Source: Palaemon carinicauda
Taxonomy: Eukaryota; Arthropoda; Malacostraca; Decapoda; Palaemonidae
Assembly: GCF_036898095.1 (NCBI RefSeq)
Contig: NC_090766.1
Span: 31,185,472 to 31,249,471 of the forward strand
DNA: 64,000 nucleotides
Reading direction: 5' to 3'
Made by a program: the position numbers and the translations under genes
In this document: positions 25,998 through 36,764 of the stretch, in pieces
How positions within the stretch are numbered: position 1 is the stretch's first letter
Layout of the letters: each line of letters starts with the position of its first letter
The notes under the pieces: model-generated
Told to the model about the DNA's origin: nothing
What the model saw: the letters and a program-made list of their open reading frames with translations, nothing else
Database searches by the model: none

Positions 25998-26362
25998 CAG
26001 ATGGAACAGAAAAACCAATTGCATTCACTTCAAGAGTATTGAACAAGGCAGAAAGGAATTACTCTCAAATAGAAAAAGAAGGTTTAGCATTAGTGTATGG
26101 AGTTAAGAAACTTCATATGTATCTTTATGGTAGGAAAAAGTTCACACTTGTTACAGATCATAAACCTTTATTAGCAATATTGGGTCCAAAAGCAAGTTTA
26201 CCTACGTTGGGAGCTGCAAGACTACAACGTTGGGCAATTACGTTAGCCACGTACCACTATGATATAGAATACCGTCCAACATCAAAGATGGGCAATGCAG
26301 ATGCTTTATCTAGATTACCAGTAGACAAAGCTCCAGAAGAGATGATGACAGTATTCTGGTAA
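25998..26362 (+). pseudogene. pol: Mag-C RNase H, second part
   Basis: Resumes the frame broken at 23545 (DGTEKPIAFTSRVLN). Visible are RNYSQIEKEGLALVYGVKK, the VTDHKPLLAIL block and the ADALSRLP end of the RNase H/connection. The frame ends at 26362, where Mag-2 continues after PEE, because of an indel near 26338-26350. Confidence 0.88.
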
Positions 26363-26365
26363 TTT

Positions 26366-26787
26366 CTGTATATGATGTACCAATTACAGCAAAAGATGTA
26401 GCACACAGTAGCAAGAGAGACCCAGTACTTAGCAAGGTTTTAGAGAGTTTGATGACAGGTAGGGACTTATGTGGAAAAGAGGAAAATTGTAAACCCTATA
26501 AGGAGATATAGTATGAACTGAGTGTAACAAAAGGAATAGTAATGAGAGGTTCAAGGGTAGTTATTTCTAATTCACTGAAGAATAAGGTTTTGTCTGAAAT
26601 ACATGCTGATCACCAAGGTATTGCAAGACCAAAGTCAATTGCAAGAACTTTTGTATGGTGGCCAGGTGTAGATAAAGATGTGGAATCTTATATAAGGAAT
26701 TGTATGAATTGTGTTATGCAACAGAACAATCCTCAATTTGCTAGAATGCACCCATGGGAGTTACCCAGGTATCCATGGTAAAGAGTG
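26366..26787 (+). pseudogene. pol: Mag-C integrase zinc domain
   Basis: Linker, then the HHCC zinc domain in frame 26542-26781: IHADHQGI, TFVWWPGVDKDVESY and NCMNCVMQQNN carry the two His and two Cys. The frame ends with TAA at 26779-26781, immediately after RYPW, before the catalytic core. The same TAA is present at the same place in Mag-2 and in the tandem copy. Confidence 0.85.
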
Positions 26788-26791
26788 CATA

Positions 26792-28319
26792 TGTAATGTA
26801 TACATCAATAAACCCATGACCCAAGGGGTCATTGGCGAATTAGGAGTGTAACTGTAACAACAAGCCATAACAGGATGTGAAACTAGACCATGATAAGCAA
26901 TGCTTGGAAAGCATTGTGTCGTGATTTTTACTTTGACAATTATGTGATTAGTTCTAAGCCCGATGTTTAGGGCGGATAACAAGACCTTGAAGAGGTAAAC
27001 CTCCCAAAACCGTCCAGGAATCAAACAAAATACGGCTACACTTTACAATTTTATTACAAAAATAGTAGTTTGATAAGGGAATAACATATTAAAACATTTA
27101 CACTGCTTAATAAATGAAATATCTCACTCGAAACAATTACACATGCTCGTGGGACACTAAGTCCACATCGGACTTAAAAAGAGAACAAAATACACCCAAT
27201 TTTAACAAAATACCTTGGTAGACTACATACCAAGGCTTTCTACCGTAATTTAGTGAATGAATCTGATCCCCAATCACAAGGATCACCGAAATATGTACAG
27301 ATACAAAACTCACATCACACTTACAAAAAACTATGGGGAAACCAATCTGGTTATACAAGGAGCAGAGACGTAACAATAGAGACAACTTACTTGTTTGGGG
27401 GATATTAGGCAAAGAGGACGATCGTAGCTCCTGCAGCTTCGACGAAAACTACGATTTCCCGCGCTAACTAAAGTGTCCTTGGCAGAGGGGAGGGAATTCT
27501 TACCTTATTAATTTATAAGGGGTTGGTTAAAGCTTCTTTATCTACCACAAGACTAAGAAACTGTTTAAAGTCTTACTTTAAATACAAGGGGGAGCTTAAA
27601 GATTCGGCTGAAGGCCATAATTTGCCGTAATCCACCAACTTAGGGAGTCCTTGGCTCTAAACACATACATAAGACATTTTCATCGTGGTATAGTAACATG
27701 ACGTTACATTCGTGATTCATAAATCACAAATACTCAATTTCTTTAACACCCGCTCCTTCCCTACCAGGTGGTTAAGTTTTAGGCCCTAATACCGTCGCGT
27801 ATTAGACCATAGTCATTCGTCTGAACGCCCGCGAGATCTTCCAGCCTTCCCTCAATTTAACGTAACGTTTGTGGAGTTAAATGGCGGGACTTTCGAATGA
27901 TCAGTTCGAAATTCCCGACACATTGCATGAACAAACATTTATGTATGTCTTGTAAACATGTCACAACGCCTCCCGTGGGAAGCAGTTGACCTATTGATCC
28001 CTACCGGAATCACCTGACTTCCGGCCATAAGGCTACGTTATCATTTCACTTTGTATTTATATAAAACGCTGAGATAGCTAGTGTTACGTTATCGACGCGA
28101 GCTTATTGTAAATCAGTTCTATTCATCTTTTCATACGGAATAGTCATCCAACCAAACCATCCATACTCCAGTGATGGAGCTATCAATAAATTGTTTAAAT
28201 TTAACATAAAACTTTGACTTATTCTAAGAAGACACCTACAAGTATAATATTTCTATATCACATTGAAGAGACATGAGGATGGAACCACAATGTGTACGTA
28301 CAACATTCGTATGCTAACA
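26792..28319 (+). repeat. 1.53-kb solo LTR inserted in Mag-C integrase
   Basis: Begins TGTAATGTATACATC and ends GTATGCTAACA, flanked by CATA (26788-26791 and 28320-28323, or CATAT as a 5-mer). Near its 3' end, CATACGGAATAGTCATCCAACCAAACC...TGATGGAGC (about 28133-28175) closely matches the LTR of the env-bearing element, so it is a longer relative of that family. TATATAAAA (about 28055-28062) may be the TATA box and AATAAA (28190-28195) the polyadenylation signal. It contains no genes. Confidence 0.75.
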
Positions 28320-28324
28320 CATAT

Positions 28325-29139
28325 AGATTTTGCGGCTCCTTTTATAAATTATTTGTTTTTGATAGTAGTAGAATCTCACAGTAAGTGGCCAGAGGTCATT
28401 CCGATGAAGACGACAACATCTTACGCCACAATAAAAGAGTTAATGCAAATTTTTTCTACACATGGTATTACAGAAAATATTGTTACAGATAATGGTCCAC
28501 AATTTACCTCACAAGAGTTTAAAGAGTTTTGTAATGTCAATGGAATAAAACACATTTTCAGCTACATATTATCCCTCTACCAATGGAGAGGCTGAAAGAT
28601 TTGTTCAAACATTTAAACACAATATGAAGTATAGAAAAGCAAATTCAGGTAACATATTTTTGCATGTATCAAAGTTTATATTGTCTTATAGAACAACGCC
28701 ACACAGCACAACAGGCGTGACATCATCAAATTTGTTGATGGGGAGGAGTATAAGGTGTAAGTTAGATTTGTTGTATCCAAGTTTGCAAAGTGATTTAGAA
28801 GATAAAAGGTATAAACAAGTAGAAAACCTTCCGAAAATAAAACATTTTTTACTTTTATCTGATGTCATGGTAAGTTCGTACAACACTCCAGAGAAGTGGA
28901 TACTAGGAGAGATTGCAAGAGAGATAGGAAATTTTCATTTTGATGTTCAAGTTGGTGGAAATATTGTAAAATGTCATGTTGATCAATTACAGCCATTCAA
29001 CAGAAATACAGTAGAGCATGTGAATGTTAGCGATGGAAAACTTTCTGAAGTAGTTAGATCAAATGAGTCAAATATTAACCAAGATGCTCCAACATCAAAT
29101 GTAGATTCAGTTCCAATTCAAGTACCAGTACAAGATTAA
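28325..29139 (+). pseudogene. pol: Mag-C integrase core and C-terminus
   Basis: Catalytic core in two frames. The first (to 28595) has IDFAAPF with the first Asp, IVTDNGPQFTS with the second Asp, and ends by a 1-base shift at about 28555. The second (28570-29139) has the expected NGEAERF region (Glu) and the C-terminal part (RTTPHSTTGVTSSNLLMG, HVDQLQPFN). The C-terminal tail ends 29139, earlier than Mag-2, because about 25 bases are missing near 29136. Confidence 0.88.
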
Positions 29140-29190
29140 TAGAGGAAAGCCCCCTGAGAGATTAGATTTGTAAAGATTTTTACAATGTCA

Positions 29191-29685
29191 AGTTATGTAT
29201 TATTGTAATAATGTACAGTATTACTTCAAATGTTACATGTATTGCGCAACATTGCATCAAATTACGTTGATAAAACATGTTATGCTTTGTGTATAACTGA
29301 AATGATGCATTTTGATATTAGGGTTCAAGCATTTATTAATTACCTCAAAGATAGGATGTGATTCTTCTTACTTTTGTATTGCAGTAGGATTTAAGTCTTT
29401 TGAGAGCGATGCTCTTATGTTCGATCAAATTTTTTGGTTTTTGTATTTATTTATGAGACGCTCGACGCTCAGTTGGGAGTTGGTTGTCACAGATCAATGT
29501 AATCACAAGTCCATTAAATGTATTTTAAGAATACCAACGTATCATTAAACCCCACCGAGAAAAATTGGCGACATCGGAAGGGACAAACTACATCAATAAC
29601 TCATGGATTATTACTAATAATTATTCTCTCATTTTCAGGTTAGTAATATGCTGAAATCACCAGACGATTTATAACCTACTTAACA
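29191..29685 (+). repeat. Mag-C 3' LTR
   Basis: Starts GTTATGTATTATTGTAATAATG directly after AATGTCAA, lacking the TG and the polypurine tract; ends CTACTTAACA. It carries one U5 unit only, so the extra unit is confined to the 5' side. Confidence 0.88.
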
Positions 29686-30211
29686 CTTTGATCCAGGAAT
29701 TCATCTTTAATCTCATCTTGGATGGTGGACACATTAAGTATCGCTTAATCTCCTTTTCTAGAGACTGAAGATGTTCAGTAATCTCAATGAGGAACAGATC
29801 AAATTGGATCTAAGATTCATCCACCACTGCACAAAGATTTTCGAACATAACGATGTTTAGAAGACTGGTTTTCCGACGCCAGTTTTCAAGTTTGAAAACA
29901 AGGGACTAACGACTGTAAAAAAGGAGAATATTTATATACCCTCCCTGAAGCATCCAGTTTAGCTTGTTCAGTTGGCCGAAAATGTCAGGAGGGTATGCAA
30001 CTCTTTTAATCTATGCTTCATCTTTGAAGTAAGCCAGAAGTTCTCTTTTATCTTGAGCCTCCAGGACAAACTTTATTTCATCTTTCATCTCAAAGACACG
30101 GGTGACATTGTTCTCTTTTGGTAACTAACGTACTGCTGTGAAGAAAAAGACTTCTTGGTGAGCATTCATGTCTTTGCACAGATCTTTAAATAGCCGAGGA
30201 TTGAGTGCTGC
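29686..30211 (-). pseudogene. hAT (ZBED5-like) transposase, middle part
   Basis: Minus-strand translation in broken frames resembles the central region of ZBED5-type hAT transposases (LNPRLFK, LLFTAVR-like, EFWLTSK, LPDIFGQLN, L.NIFS). It is the upstream part of the transposase whose C-terminus lies at 20302-20040. It is cut at its own N-terminal side near 30211 by gypsy sequence. Confidence 0.65.
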
Positions 30212-30219
30212 AGTTTATA

Positions 30220-30949
30220 CATAACTCACAATTTTGATTACAGAATCAGGCACTTCTTGCACAGAGGCAAGAAGAGTCTTACTGAATACTGCTTTGCTAA
30301 GGCTTCGCGACCCACTTGGAGTAAAGCGGTCAATGATGGTAACAGCTAATGCTGTCCTTGTGATGTGGATAGGGGACCTACAAAATTGACCTAGATGTGG
30401 GCAAAGGGCCGCTGAGTTTGAGGAAAGGTACCCACTCCTGAATCCGTGTGTTGATGTACTTTTGAGGTTTGGCATGAAGTACAGGCATGGACCCAATCCT
30501 CAGTTTCCCTAGTAATGCCATGGCGAATGAGCTTTGTCTTCAGTAGCTGTGCAGTAGAACGGCACAAGCGATGTGAAAGGCCATGAATGCAATCAAAGAC
30601 CTCTTGGCGCATCGGAGAAAGTATCCAAAGTGTAGGTCTACCAGTACTGATGTCACAGAGGATCGTCGAGAGGAACGCCCTCCAAACAGAGGGATATGCA
30701 GGATGTCCTACATGATTGGTCCTCTGGATTTATTCGTTAGGCTTCTGCCAAGGCCTTATAATTCAATCACAGGTGAATGGTGGCCAATATGTTCCTTGAC
30801 AGGGCATCAGCAACGGGATCAATTTTTCCAGGGACCTGCTGAAGGGTACAATTGCATTCAGCCAAGGCGGAGAGATGGCGTTGACGGGCAGACCAGGTGT
30901 TGGGTTGTCGAGTGTAGCCCTGCACCTGCCTACAATGAATAGCTGTCAT
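30220..30949 (-). pseudogene. pol: Ty3/gypsy RNase H-integrase fragment
   Basis: Minus strand. 30949-30767 carries the end of RNase H (RQRHLSALAECNCTLQQVPGK, DPVADALSR). 30612-30391 carries the integrase zinc domain (LSHRLCRSTAQL, TRETEDWVHACTSCQTSKVHQHT). 30496-30215 enters the core (VGPL..TSQG, IDRFTPSGS). Frames are shifted between pieces. Wording matches the integrase at the window start (VVGPLPTSQG, VIDRSTRW), so both may be one family. It abuts the hAT remnant. Confidence 0.82.
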
Positions 30950-31655
30950 GCTATAATCAACACCACCCCCCCCCCTCCACCATCAACAGATTTGGTCATT
31001 ATAATGAGCAAAATAGGGGATAATATCTCATCTAATGAGACAGGACCAGGGGCCTGGTACACTTCCAAAATTAGCTTTATCAACAAATGTGAGTACACCC
31101 AGACTTTAAACTGCTTTTCTTAGTGTCAATTTTTTCCATTCAAATGCTAACTATTATCTTAATGATCAACCAATTATAAAATTTAAAAAAGTATTATAAT
31201 TCTCTATGACCTTAGAAATCAAAATTCCGTTCAATTTTTTTTTTATCATCCCGCTCAGAAGAAATACTTTATTCGAAATAAAGAAATTTATTATTTTTTT
31301 AATATTTTTTTTTTGCAATGAAACCAAAACCAAAAGAAAACTATGATATATTAGATTTTTTTCAGTTGGTTGTGCTATTAGCTTTACGCTGGTTTCAATT
31401 TTTTTTTAAATTGACTCATAAGTAAAGGAGGAGATAGGTTTTAAAAATAGAGGAAAACGCTCCATAAAAACAGAAAAAAGCTCAAAACAAAAAAACTATT
31501 CAACTTAGGAAGACAAAATTTAGGTGATGTGTTCTTTCATGCAGATTGATATTCTGTGCAAGTTTCAAATTTATAGTGCAAAAATGACCCGTAAATCGAG
31601 ATTAGAAAACAAAAGGTACCAAAGAGGAAAAGGACCCCTCATATAACCTTCATCT
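30950..31655. other. AT-rich non-coding stretch
   Basis: A C9 run near 30963 and several T runs (for example 31230-31242). I see no coding similarity, LTR or terminal repeat. Confidence 0.5.
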
Positions 31656-31659
31656 ACAT

Positions 31660-31852
31660 GCAGTAAGAGCCTTACCGCTCATGATCTTAACGCTGAATTA
31701 TATAAAGATAACAGAAAGAAGAGCGGTGCCAAAATAAGACCTTCCATCTCTAGGTGTTACCTGGCTTCATCTGAGAAGCCCCAAAAGACAAATGAGACAA
31801 ATAAAGTAATGATAAAAGATAATGTCTATCATCCAGTGAAACTGCAGAGGTC
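31660..31852 (+). pseudogene. LINE host sequence, left of the env-bearing element
   Basis: Weakly recognised. An open stretch (about 31660-31852) appears to continue in frame on the far side of the env-bearing element (63335 onward) if one copy of the TAAATA duplication is removed. The far side is a LINE endonuclease, so this may be the LINE's upstream coding part. Function of this piece itself is not recognised. Confidence 0.4.
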
Positions 31853-31858
31853 TAAATA

Positions 31859-32330
31859 TGTAATAATCATATATTACATGTTTAAAACACATGACGTAAT
31901 ATGTCATTGTGGAAGTAGAAGCTAGCGTGAGAAGTGCTCTAGTCAGACAGTTCATAATAGGATGCGATTAGCAGGTCTCAGCAATGTAACATTTTTATGA
32001 AGCATAAACACAAATACAAACCGTGTGAAAGAGTTGTGTCGCCACCGGATGCAGGTGTTTTCCTATACTAATGTTTAGTTTACATTTTGTGTTTAAATGC
32101 TGAGATAACTGACTATACGATATCTGTGATATCGATATTTTAGCCAGTTCTTATCAATACTTCATATGGAATGGTCATCCAACCAAACCAGCTATACTCC
32201 TGTGATGGAGATGTTAACACTGTTGTTTTCAGAGAATAAACCATTTTAAAGTTAACTTGATTGACTTTACTTGAAGATGTAACATCCCAACAAACATACT
32301 CAATGTGTGTTAACAACAGTAGCACACTAA
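31859..32330 (+). repeat. Outer element 5' LTR
   Basis: TGTAATAATCATATATTACATG to GTAGCACACTAA. It carries AATAAA (about 32236-32241) and lies beside TAAATA. Ends are TG...AA rather than TG...CA, as judged from the common borders of this copy, the 3' LTR and the solo LTR at 14536. Confidence 0.88.
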
Positions 32331-32337
32331 TAAATGG

Positions 32338-32346
32338 TGGCAGCAG
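32338..32346 (+). other. Outer element primer-binding site, partial
   Basis: TGGCAGCAG, seven bases after the LTR. The first seven bases match the complement of a tRNA-Leu 3' end (TGGCAGCGGTGGGAT), after which it diverges. A fully matching version occurs at 34185-34199. Confidence 0.55.
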
Positions 32347-33060
32347 TAAAACTCTAAGAATCAGAGAAAGATCTTCTAAAATCAACGAATAAAACTCTAA
32401 GAATCAGAGAAAAATCTTCAAGAATCAACGAATAAAACTCTAAAAACCAGAGTAAGATCTTCAAGAAATCAACAGTAATGAATCTACAATTTTGACTAAG
32501 TATCATAGTCCATCGAAGAAGGAAACATTTAATGAATGTTATACATACAAACTGATGAACTGGATCTTCAATCAACATCCTAAGAAAACCAAGGACTGGC
32601 GTTCAACGCTTACAAAACATATCCAGGAAGCACTACATTCAACGGAAATCGGACCGAAAACATTCACCCAAACATCAAGAGAGAGAGGAAATCGGACCAA
32701 AAACATTCACCCAAACATCAAGAGAGAGAGAGGAAATGACGAAATCACACTTCGCCATATAACCGAAGCTAAGTACAATTTTCTTATTCATTTTAGTATT
32801 GAGCAGTGAAGTGTAGTTATCACGAGTCGTTAGTCGATTATTACTGGTGTGAGTGGTTTGCTAATCTTCTATTTTCCTTTCATTAAAGGAAACTGTGTTC
32901 AACTCCGAATTCTCATCTAGAATTTTTTCTCTCTTTGTGCTAATTCCGTTTTCTTTCAAAAATTCTCGGGAAATATCTTTGTGTTCCGTTTTTTTCAGAA
33001 ATTCTCGGGAAATATCTATGTGTTCCGTTTCCTTTCAGAAATTCTCGGGAAATATCTTAG
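32347..33060 (+). repeat. Leader with three sets of about 40-bp tandem repeats
   Basis: Set 1 (about 32347-32475): TAAAACTCTAAGAATCAGAG, three units of 40-43 bases. Set 2 (about 32648-32737): ATCGGACC...CATTCACCCAAACATC, two units of 43 bases. Set 3 (about 32945-33060): ATTCTCGGGAAATATCT, three units of about 40 bases starting 32962, 33001 and 33041. All lie between PBS and gag. Confidence 0.85.
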
Positions 33061-33108
33061 TATTAGTAGCATTGTTTTGGGGAATTTTGTTATAATCTTT
33101 ATCATTGA

Positions 33109-34110
33109 GTGCTTATGCGTTTACGCAGTGGACGTCTGTATTCATATAGATATTTTGATAGAATTGCAAAGGGTCGAAGAGATAGAAAAAGAAATAACGT
33201 AATCATGACGCCCCCTGTGAGCCCCACCCCTGGACCTAGTAACGCAGGACAGATAAACTCTCTCCCGATTGTGACGCTTGTAAATGCTAGGTCAGCAATC
33301 CTTCCTTTTCAGGGTCGGGTTAATGGGTTCTTGCCTCAAAATGTGGAGTCATGGATTTCATCCGTCGATGCCCATTTAAATGCCAAACAAATCGTATACC
33401 CTTTTGTACAATTACAAGAAGCTAAAAGTTTTATAGATTTTTCTAAGGGGAATGCGAGTGCGTATTTAAGAGGTGTATCATTTCAAGAAGAAGTTACCTG
33501 GGATGATTTCAAAGTTAGGTTACGCGCAGTCTATGGGGGTGAAGAAGCCTTGGATGTAGTATTAACGTTAAGAAATACACTTAATCAAGCCACTATGACT
33601 CGGCTTAATGTTATTGAGAGAGCAGCTCTCATAGCTGATAGGCTTAATGAATATCAAGATATTTTAGGTAATTCCACTTGGGTTACTAGAGATAACATCT
33701 CCGTGAAAGATTTTTTACGTTTAATGTATTTAACTTGCATGACACTTATGTTGCCTGAAGCTTTGGTACGGTGTTTTGATAAAAAGTTAACGCCTGCAAG
33801 TACGGAATTGGATGTATATAAACAGATAAAGAAACACATGTCTAAGTGTCCTGACCTTGATCACGTGTTAACTCAAGTTTTTGCAAAAAATTAAACAAAG
33901 CCACAACAAGTGAATGTAGTTAATAAGAGTCAAGTTCCGGGAATGACGTGTTATAATTGCAAATGTCAAGGTCTCTTGATCGTGGACTGCAGAACGAAAT
34001 TCTGTTCGATACATAATAGTTCGACTCATTCATATAGTCAGTGCTACTCGTGTAAGACACAACAGAGTCTTAAGAAATTTTATTTTATTTTTATTTCCAT
34101 ATGGAAATAA
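33109..34110 (+). pseudogene. gag: Outer element gag
   Basis: Open frame 33109-33894 (261 codons); the real start may be the second Met at 33205-33207 (MTPPVSPTPGPSN), since the first part is Arg-rich leader. The middle resembles gypsy capsid (FIDFSKGNASAYLRGV, TWDDFKVRLRAVYGG). A TAA at 33892-33894 interrupts; the same frame continues to 34110 with nucleocapsid-like Cys/His residues (CYNCKCQG, then CSIHNSSTHSYSQC). The first knuckle lacks its His. Gag would form the particle and bind RNA. The in-frame stop truncates it before the zinc region. Confidence 0.75.
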
Positions 34111-34137
34111 AATGAAAAATCCTCAGTTCAATAAGAA

Positions 34138-34199
34138 GAAACATACTCAATGTGTGTTAACAACAGTAGCACACTAATAAATGGTGGCAGCGGTGGGAT
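34138..34199 (+). repeat. LTR tail plus intact tRNA-Leu primer site inside gag
   Basis: AAACATACTCAATGTGTG through GTAGCACACTAA (ending 34178) repeats the last 40 bases of the LTR, followed by TAAATGG and TGGCAGCGGTGGGAT (34185-34199), a 15-base match to the complement of a tRNA-Leu 3' end. It interrupts the end of gag. Confidence 0.8.
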
Positions 34200-34386
34200 A
34201 TATAAAGCCAAACGTCAATGTAGCTCAAGTTCAGAAACAAACAAATAGTTCTGCGAATAACGCTGATCCTGGGTCGTCAAACCAGACCTCGCAAGGTCAG
34301 ACTAATTTTCAGAATGTGCAGAGCAAAGCAAGTACCACATAATTAACTCCAGTGGGGAAGAGAGTGATGTTGGGTCAAGGTCATTC

Positions 34387-35507
34387 ATGTCAACATCAGT
34401 AGTATTGAATAACCAATTTAATGTTTTATACGATCATTGTGAGGCAATAGATTTTCCTATGAAACACACGGCCGAATTAAGTAAATCAGCGCATGCTCCT
34501 GTAGATTTGCAACGAATTCATACAATAATAAGCCAAAATGAGTTACGACCAACATTATATGCTGTAAATTTAGAACACAAATCGTTTACGTTATTTTTTT
34601 ACTCTGGTAGTCCACGTAATATCATGGATTGGAGGACACATCATTTGTTGTTTTCGAACTTTCCGATAGAAAAATCCGGAGTGAGATTCTTGGGTATAGG
34701 AAACAATGAATTAAATGTAATAGGCATAACTCATGTTCAGTTCAAGGTTGGTAAGCGCATGTTTGCCGATACATTTGTTGTTGTACAAAACATTGATATG
34801 TATCCAGCTGTAATTATAGGATACCCATCTATGGGCAATCAAAACTTATCTTGGCCCCTGCCAAGCACGGCGTGTATATCAAAGGAAAATTCTATAAGTC
34901 TTCTAATACCTTAAAATCAGTTTTGGATAAAAAGGAGACGACAAATGTAACCGTAACGTACGTTGAAGAACCAATAACTTGTCTCACTAATAAAGAAATA
35001 ATATACGCGACCCAGCAGAATTCTCGTTCACCCGTAATATCATCTTGCACGCAATCTATCGAGCCAAACGTACCTTCGAATTTAATAGAGCAAGTAAAGA
35101 AAACATTACCCGGATCTGAAATATTAATCCTTTCCGACACTTTGAAAACTAACAGATTGTCTGTCACACAAGCTATTTATACAGTAGGCTCACATCAACA
35201 ATGTAATATTGAAGTCTGTAAACATTTAAATACCACTTTAGTAATTCACAAAAATCAACATATCTTGGATGTAGAAGTTTATAAACATTGTAATCTTACT
35301 GTTGCTGAAATCAATCACGCTCAATCAGTTGCGGATGAATCCTTTTTGCAATCTATTAAAAATAAAATCAATGAAGACATTCAAGACGAAGAAATTCAGC
35401 AGAAAATTTTTGGACTTTTAACTAAATATCATGATGTTTTTTCCACTATGGATGGATCCTTAGGAAAAACAGATGTGATCGAGCATCAAATAAGGTTAAA
35501 GGACTAG
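34387..35507 (+). pseudogene. pol: Outer element protease region
   Basis: Frame 34387-34914 carries a retropepsin fold: LFFYSGSPRNI where the active site should read D-S-G, so Tyr replaces the catalytic Asp; then FPIEKSGVRFLGIGNN and the flap/end block VIIGYPSM. It shifts to a second frame (34851-35507) leading into the RT N-terminal linker (LLTKYHDVFSTMDGSLGKTDVIEHQI), ending with TAG at 35505-35507. Protease would process Gag-Pol. The lost Asp, a shift and a stop make this copy inactive. Confidence 0.8.
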
Positions 35508-35543
35508 CAGAAAATTATCTATGTACCCTCGTACAGACTCCCT

Positions 35544-36764
35544 ATGAAATTCCAGAATGAAATAAATGATGAAGTAGGTAAAATGCTAGAAGAAGGAGTC
35601 ATTAGGAAATCGAACAGCCCTTATAATTTTCCATTAATAGTTGTACCGAAAAAAGATCGAACATGGCGTATCTACGTAGACTTCCGTCGTCTAAACGAGG
35701 AGACGAACCCTGATCGATTCCCAGTGCCATGTACTGACGATATTTTGTCTTTGTTAGGTCAGAATAAATATTTTACCAGTTTGGACTTTCTTAAAGGCTT
35801 TCACCAGATATCATTAGAAGAAGATAGTATCCCATACACAGCCTTCAGCACAGCCAGGGGACATTATGAATTTTTACGGATGCCTTTTGGTTTACGTTGT
35901 GCTCCCATAACATTTACAAGAATAATTAACATCGTGTTTGGAGACTTGCTAGGGGATATATTGCATGCCTCTATGGACGACCTTGTAATCTTTTCCAACA
36001 CCTTAGAAGAACATCTACGTAAATTAGAACTAGTACTACAGAGACTAAGACAACATAACTTAAGGGTAAAGATTAGTAAGTGTGAATTTTTCAAAACAGA
36101 ATTAATATATTTAGGTTTCATGGTGTCAAGCCAAGGTCTTAAAGTAGTCCATGATAAGGTGTCGGCTATCCGTAACTTTCCCATACCTACTAATGTCAAA
36201 GGAATACAGCAATTTCTGGGTTGTAGTGGATATTACAGGCGTTTTATACGCAACTATTCAATAATAGCTGCTCCCTTAAGTGATCTTACAAAGAAGAGCG
36301 TAGATTTCATATGGTCTGAGCATCATCAACAGGCGTTTAATACCTTGAAAGATGAACTGTGTAGTTCTCCTATCTTAAAATTTCCTGACTTCGGTAAGGA
36401 ATTCTTCATTGCAACAGACACCTCAGACTTACGAGTAGGAGGGGTATTGCTTCAGCAATATGATAAACATTTTTTCCCAATAGCTTTTTATTCTCGAAAA
36501 CTGAGAACTTCCGAAAGTAAGTATGCAGTAATAGACAAGGAAGGGCTAGCTATTGTTAATTCACTAGTGCATTTCAAGTTCATAATATACGGTTATTCCG
36601 TTAAGGTTCTTACTGATCATAAACCACTAACCGAATTCTTTAAAGGCTTCAACCACAGCCCCAAACGAACTCGGTGGCATATGATCACTCAAGACTTTGG
36701 CGCGAGAATCGGGTATTTACCAGGGAAAGCAAATATCATTGCTGATGCATTATCACGCAACTGA
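35544..36764 (+). pseudogene. pol: Outer element reverse transcriptase-RNase H
   Basis: 406-codon frame; it is the same frame as the preceding one, with the TAG at 35505 between them. RT blocks: SPYNFPLIVVPKKD, WRIYVDFRRLNEET, FTSLDFLKGFHQI, FLRMPFGLRCAP, and ASMDDLVIFS, where Ser replaces the usual Tyr of Y-x-D-D. The connection (YLGFMVSSQG, FLGCSGYYRRFI) and RNase H (FIATDTSDLRVGGVL, KEGLAIV, VLTDHKPL, NIIADALSRN) follow. The frame ends TGA 36762-36764; the linker continues one base over (36697-36993). Nearly intact, typical Ty3/gypsy layout and length. Confidence 0.9.

Noticed and set aside
32347..33060. Leader repeats as a possible CRISPR array
   Set aside because: Units are contiguous tandem repeats without unique spacers, in a eukaryotic retroelement leader.
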